NCBI GenBank assembly: GCA_026261815.1
Contig: JAMPIT010000566.1
Location: forward strand, 24,329,001-24,393,000
Length of the DNA: 64,000 nt
Direction: 5' to 3'
Source of the DNA: Monarcha castaneiventris obscurior
Taxonomy: Eukaryota > Chordata > Aves > Passeriformes > Monarchidae
Positions 62,461 to 64,000 of this stretch are shown one piece after another. Within the stretch, counting starts at the first letter, position 1. Every line of letters starts with the position of its first letter. A program made the position numbers and the translations under genes. The notes beneath the pieces are model-generated. The model ran no database searches. It had not been told where the DNA came from and saw only the letters and a program-made list of their open reading frames with translations.

Positions 62461-64000
62461 ATGGTCGCAGCCTCACTACATTCATTTGGCTTTTCAAAAA
62501 ACAGAGTTCACTCCTCCCAAAATTGTTATCAGGTCAGCACAAAATTTTCTTTTACAAGAACATTCATGTAGCCAACACCTGGGTTTATTAGGCTTCTTGA
62601 AGGAGGATGAAAGGTCTGCTGAGAAGAACTTTCCTGAGACTCCTTTCAACAAGCCCTTGGAAAAGATGCTTGGAGCTCCTCTTCTCAAAGCCAAAAGAAA
62701 GGGGAACAGGATGTTCTGTCTGTGTGCAGCTTGAGGAACAGAAAGGACATTTGGGACTTGGTTTGCTTTGATCCTGCAAGGAAAGACCAGTGGTTTAATA
62801 CTGAGTCAGAAGGATTTGGGGCTCTTGTTTGTCTTGATTGGAAAGAAAGGGAATTTAGGATTTGGTAGGACTAAAAACATGTTCAAAACCTTTACTTTTC
62901 ACACAAACTCCACACAAAAGGAAAGTGGTGGTTAGGAAAGGGGACTGGCTCAATTTCTGGAGCAGATTTCACCTAATGATGTTGAGATGTCTGCATTACC
63001 TCTTATGATTGCCTAATTCTTTCCATTACATGCTATTGTTTTCTTCTGTCCATAATTCTGCCAAGTTTCTGTGACTTGGGATTAAATTTTCTTTGCTTGC
63101 ACTCTGCCAGTCCCTGAGTACTTGTAAAGAGAGGCAAGACTTCCCTGTGAGCAAAGTTAGAAAAGGCTTCGGTGATCTTTCAGCTTTTTTATATAAATCT
63201 TCACCATTTTCATGGTTTTGAGCAGGTATTCAGTTTGTCATGAGACATGATCTGGGAATAATGAAGGGTTTTTGTTGCCCCATCAGAGTGCATGTGGATC
63301 AGAACAAGACAGGGAGAACACTACTTTTTTCTGTCATGGGCCTGGTCTCTCAAAAGTGGTGATTTATCTTACGTATCTCAGATTTTGGTTCTCTGATTTG
63401 AGACATGTGAAGGAAGTTGGGAACCAGAAAGATTTTTAACAGTGTCACCATTTTAAAAATCTTTATTTAAGGTAAAATGAAACTCTTCTAAAATATTCCT
63501 GAATCCTGCTCAATATTTCCTCCTCTGCTACAATATTTTAATTTAATATTTGATGCCTGAATTGACCTACCTATTTATCTTTTTCCTTCAGCCATTTTAA
63601 TTTATTTTTATATGTATTTTGTACTGTGAAAAAATAACCTGTCTGCACTCGAAGTTATTCCATCTCCAATTACATATGAGCATTTATCTCTCTATGTATG
63701 TGCTTACTTAAAATTGAGTGTCTTAAAGTATTTAACAAGATTTCTTTTTAAAGAATCCTAAGCATGCCTATCTTAATACTTGAGGATAAGAAACCTTAAT
63801 TCTTTTTGTTCATGTATTTGCCCTGAAAGTAGAACTTCTTATAAAGTGAGAGAAATGTTGTTGGCCCTGCCAGGGAATCAGCTTTCCAAATCCCAGCCTG
63901 AACTCTGACAGGAAGAAATAAAAGAATTAAATATCCTCTACAAGTTGGTCTGAACATGTATATATATATATACTATTTTTTTCTTTTTCTGTGTAAGAAA
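62461..64000. other. intergenic DNA, no gene recognised
   Basis: Open frames at 62333-62734 (plus) and 62494-62779 (minus) lack family resemblance. The far end is AT-rich with a TA run at 63959-63973. No polymerase, ATPase or capsid-like peptide was seen on either strand. Confidence 0.5.

Noticed and set aside
1..64000. tRNA, snRNA, CRISPR, operon or bacterial-type features
   Set aside because: None seen on either strand; the window is spliced vertebrate DNA.

Overview
This is vertebrate nuclear DNA, almost certainly from a bird. Genes are spliced with GT-AG introns, base composition is AT-leaning with isolated GC-rich patches, and the dispersed repeats are CR1 LINE fragments plus LTRs of types common in bird genomes. 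A neoavian or passerine bird is a reasonable guess, but only a guess. The window contains no prokaryotic feature.

The first 26.6 kb (+ strand) hold the 3' two-thirds of one protein-coding gene, TUBGCP3 (gamma-tubulin complex component 3). I place sixteen coding exons from 202 to 25612. They join in frame to 666 residues and a TGA stop, followed by a 3' UTR of about 1 kb that ends near 26580. The 5' exons lie upstream of the window. The intron at 7184-10823 carries an LTR fragment abutting a CR1 fragment.

The remaining 37 kb is intergenic and I find no intact gene in it. It holds: (1) a decayed tandem copy of the TUBGCP3 3' end (about 32258-34556), split by a 623-bp solo LTR and containing a 514-bp island that differs from the real gene at one base; (2) an LTR-like element of about 850 bp (37450-38302); (3) four or five CR1 fragments; (4) a CpG-dense patch at 42.04-42.32 kb; (5) a (TTCCC)n tract of about 220 bp at 50.05-50.27 kb; (6) several AT-rich, homeobox-site-rich stretches (49.8, 51.3, 54.8 and 57.1-57.9 kb) that look like conserved non-coding DNA; and (7) a broken integrase open frame on the minus strand at about 61.56-62.46 kb that resembles Maverick/Polinton integrases.

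From known vertebrate synteny (SOX1 - TUBGCP3 - ATP11A), DNA downstream of TUBGCP3 should lead towards SOX1. That is my inference; no SOX1 sequence is visible.

I did not find a new multi-gene system. The two observations most worth following are the apparent gene-conversion island between TUBGCP3 and its decayed copy, and the Maverick/Polinton-like integrase relic.
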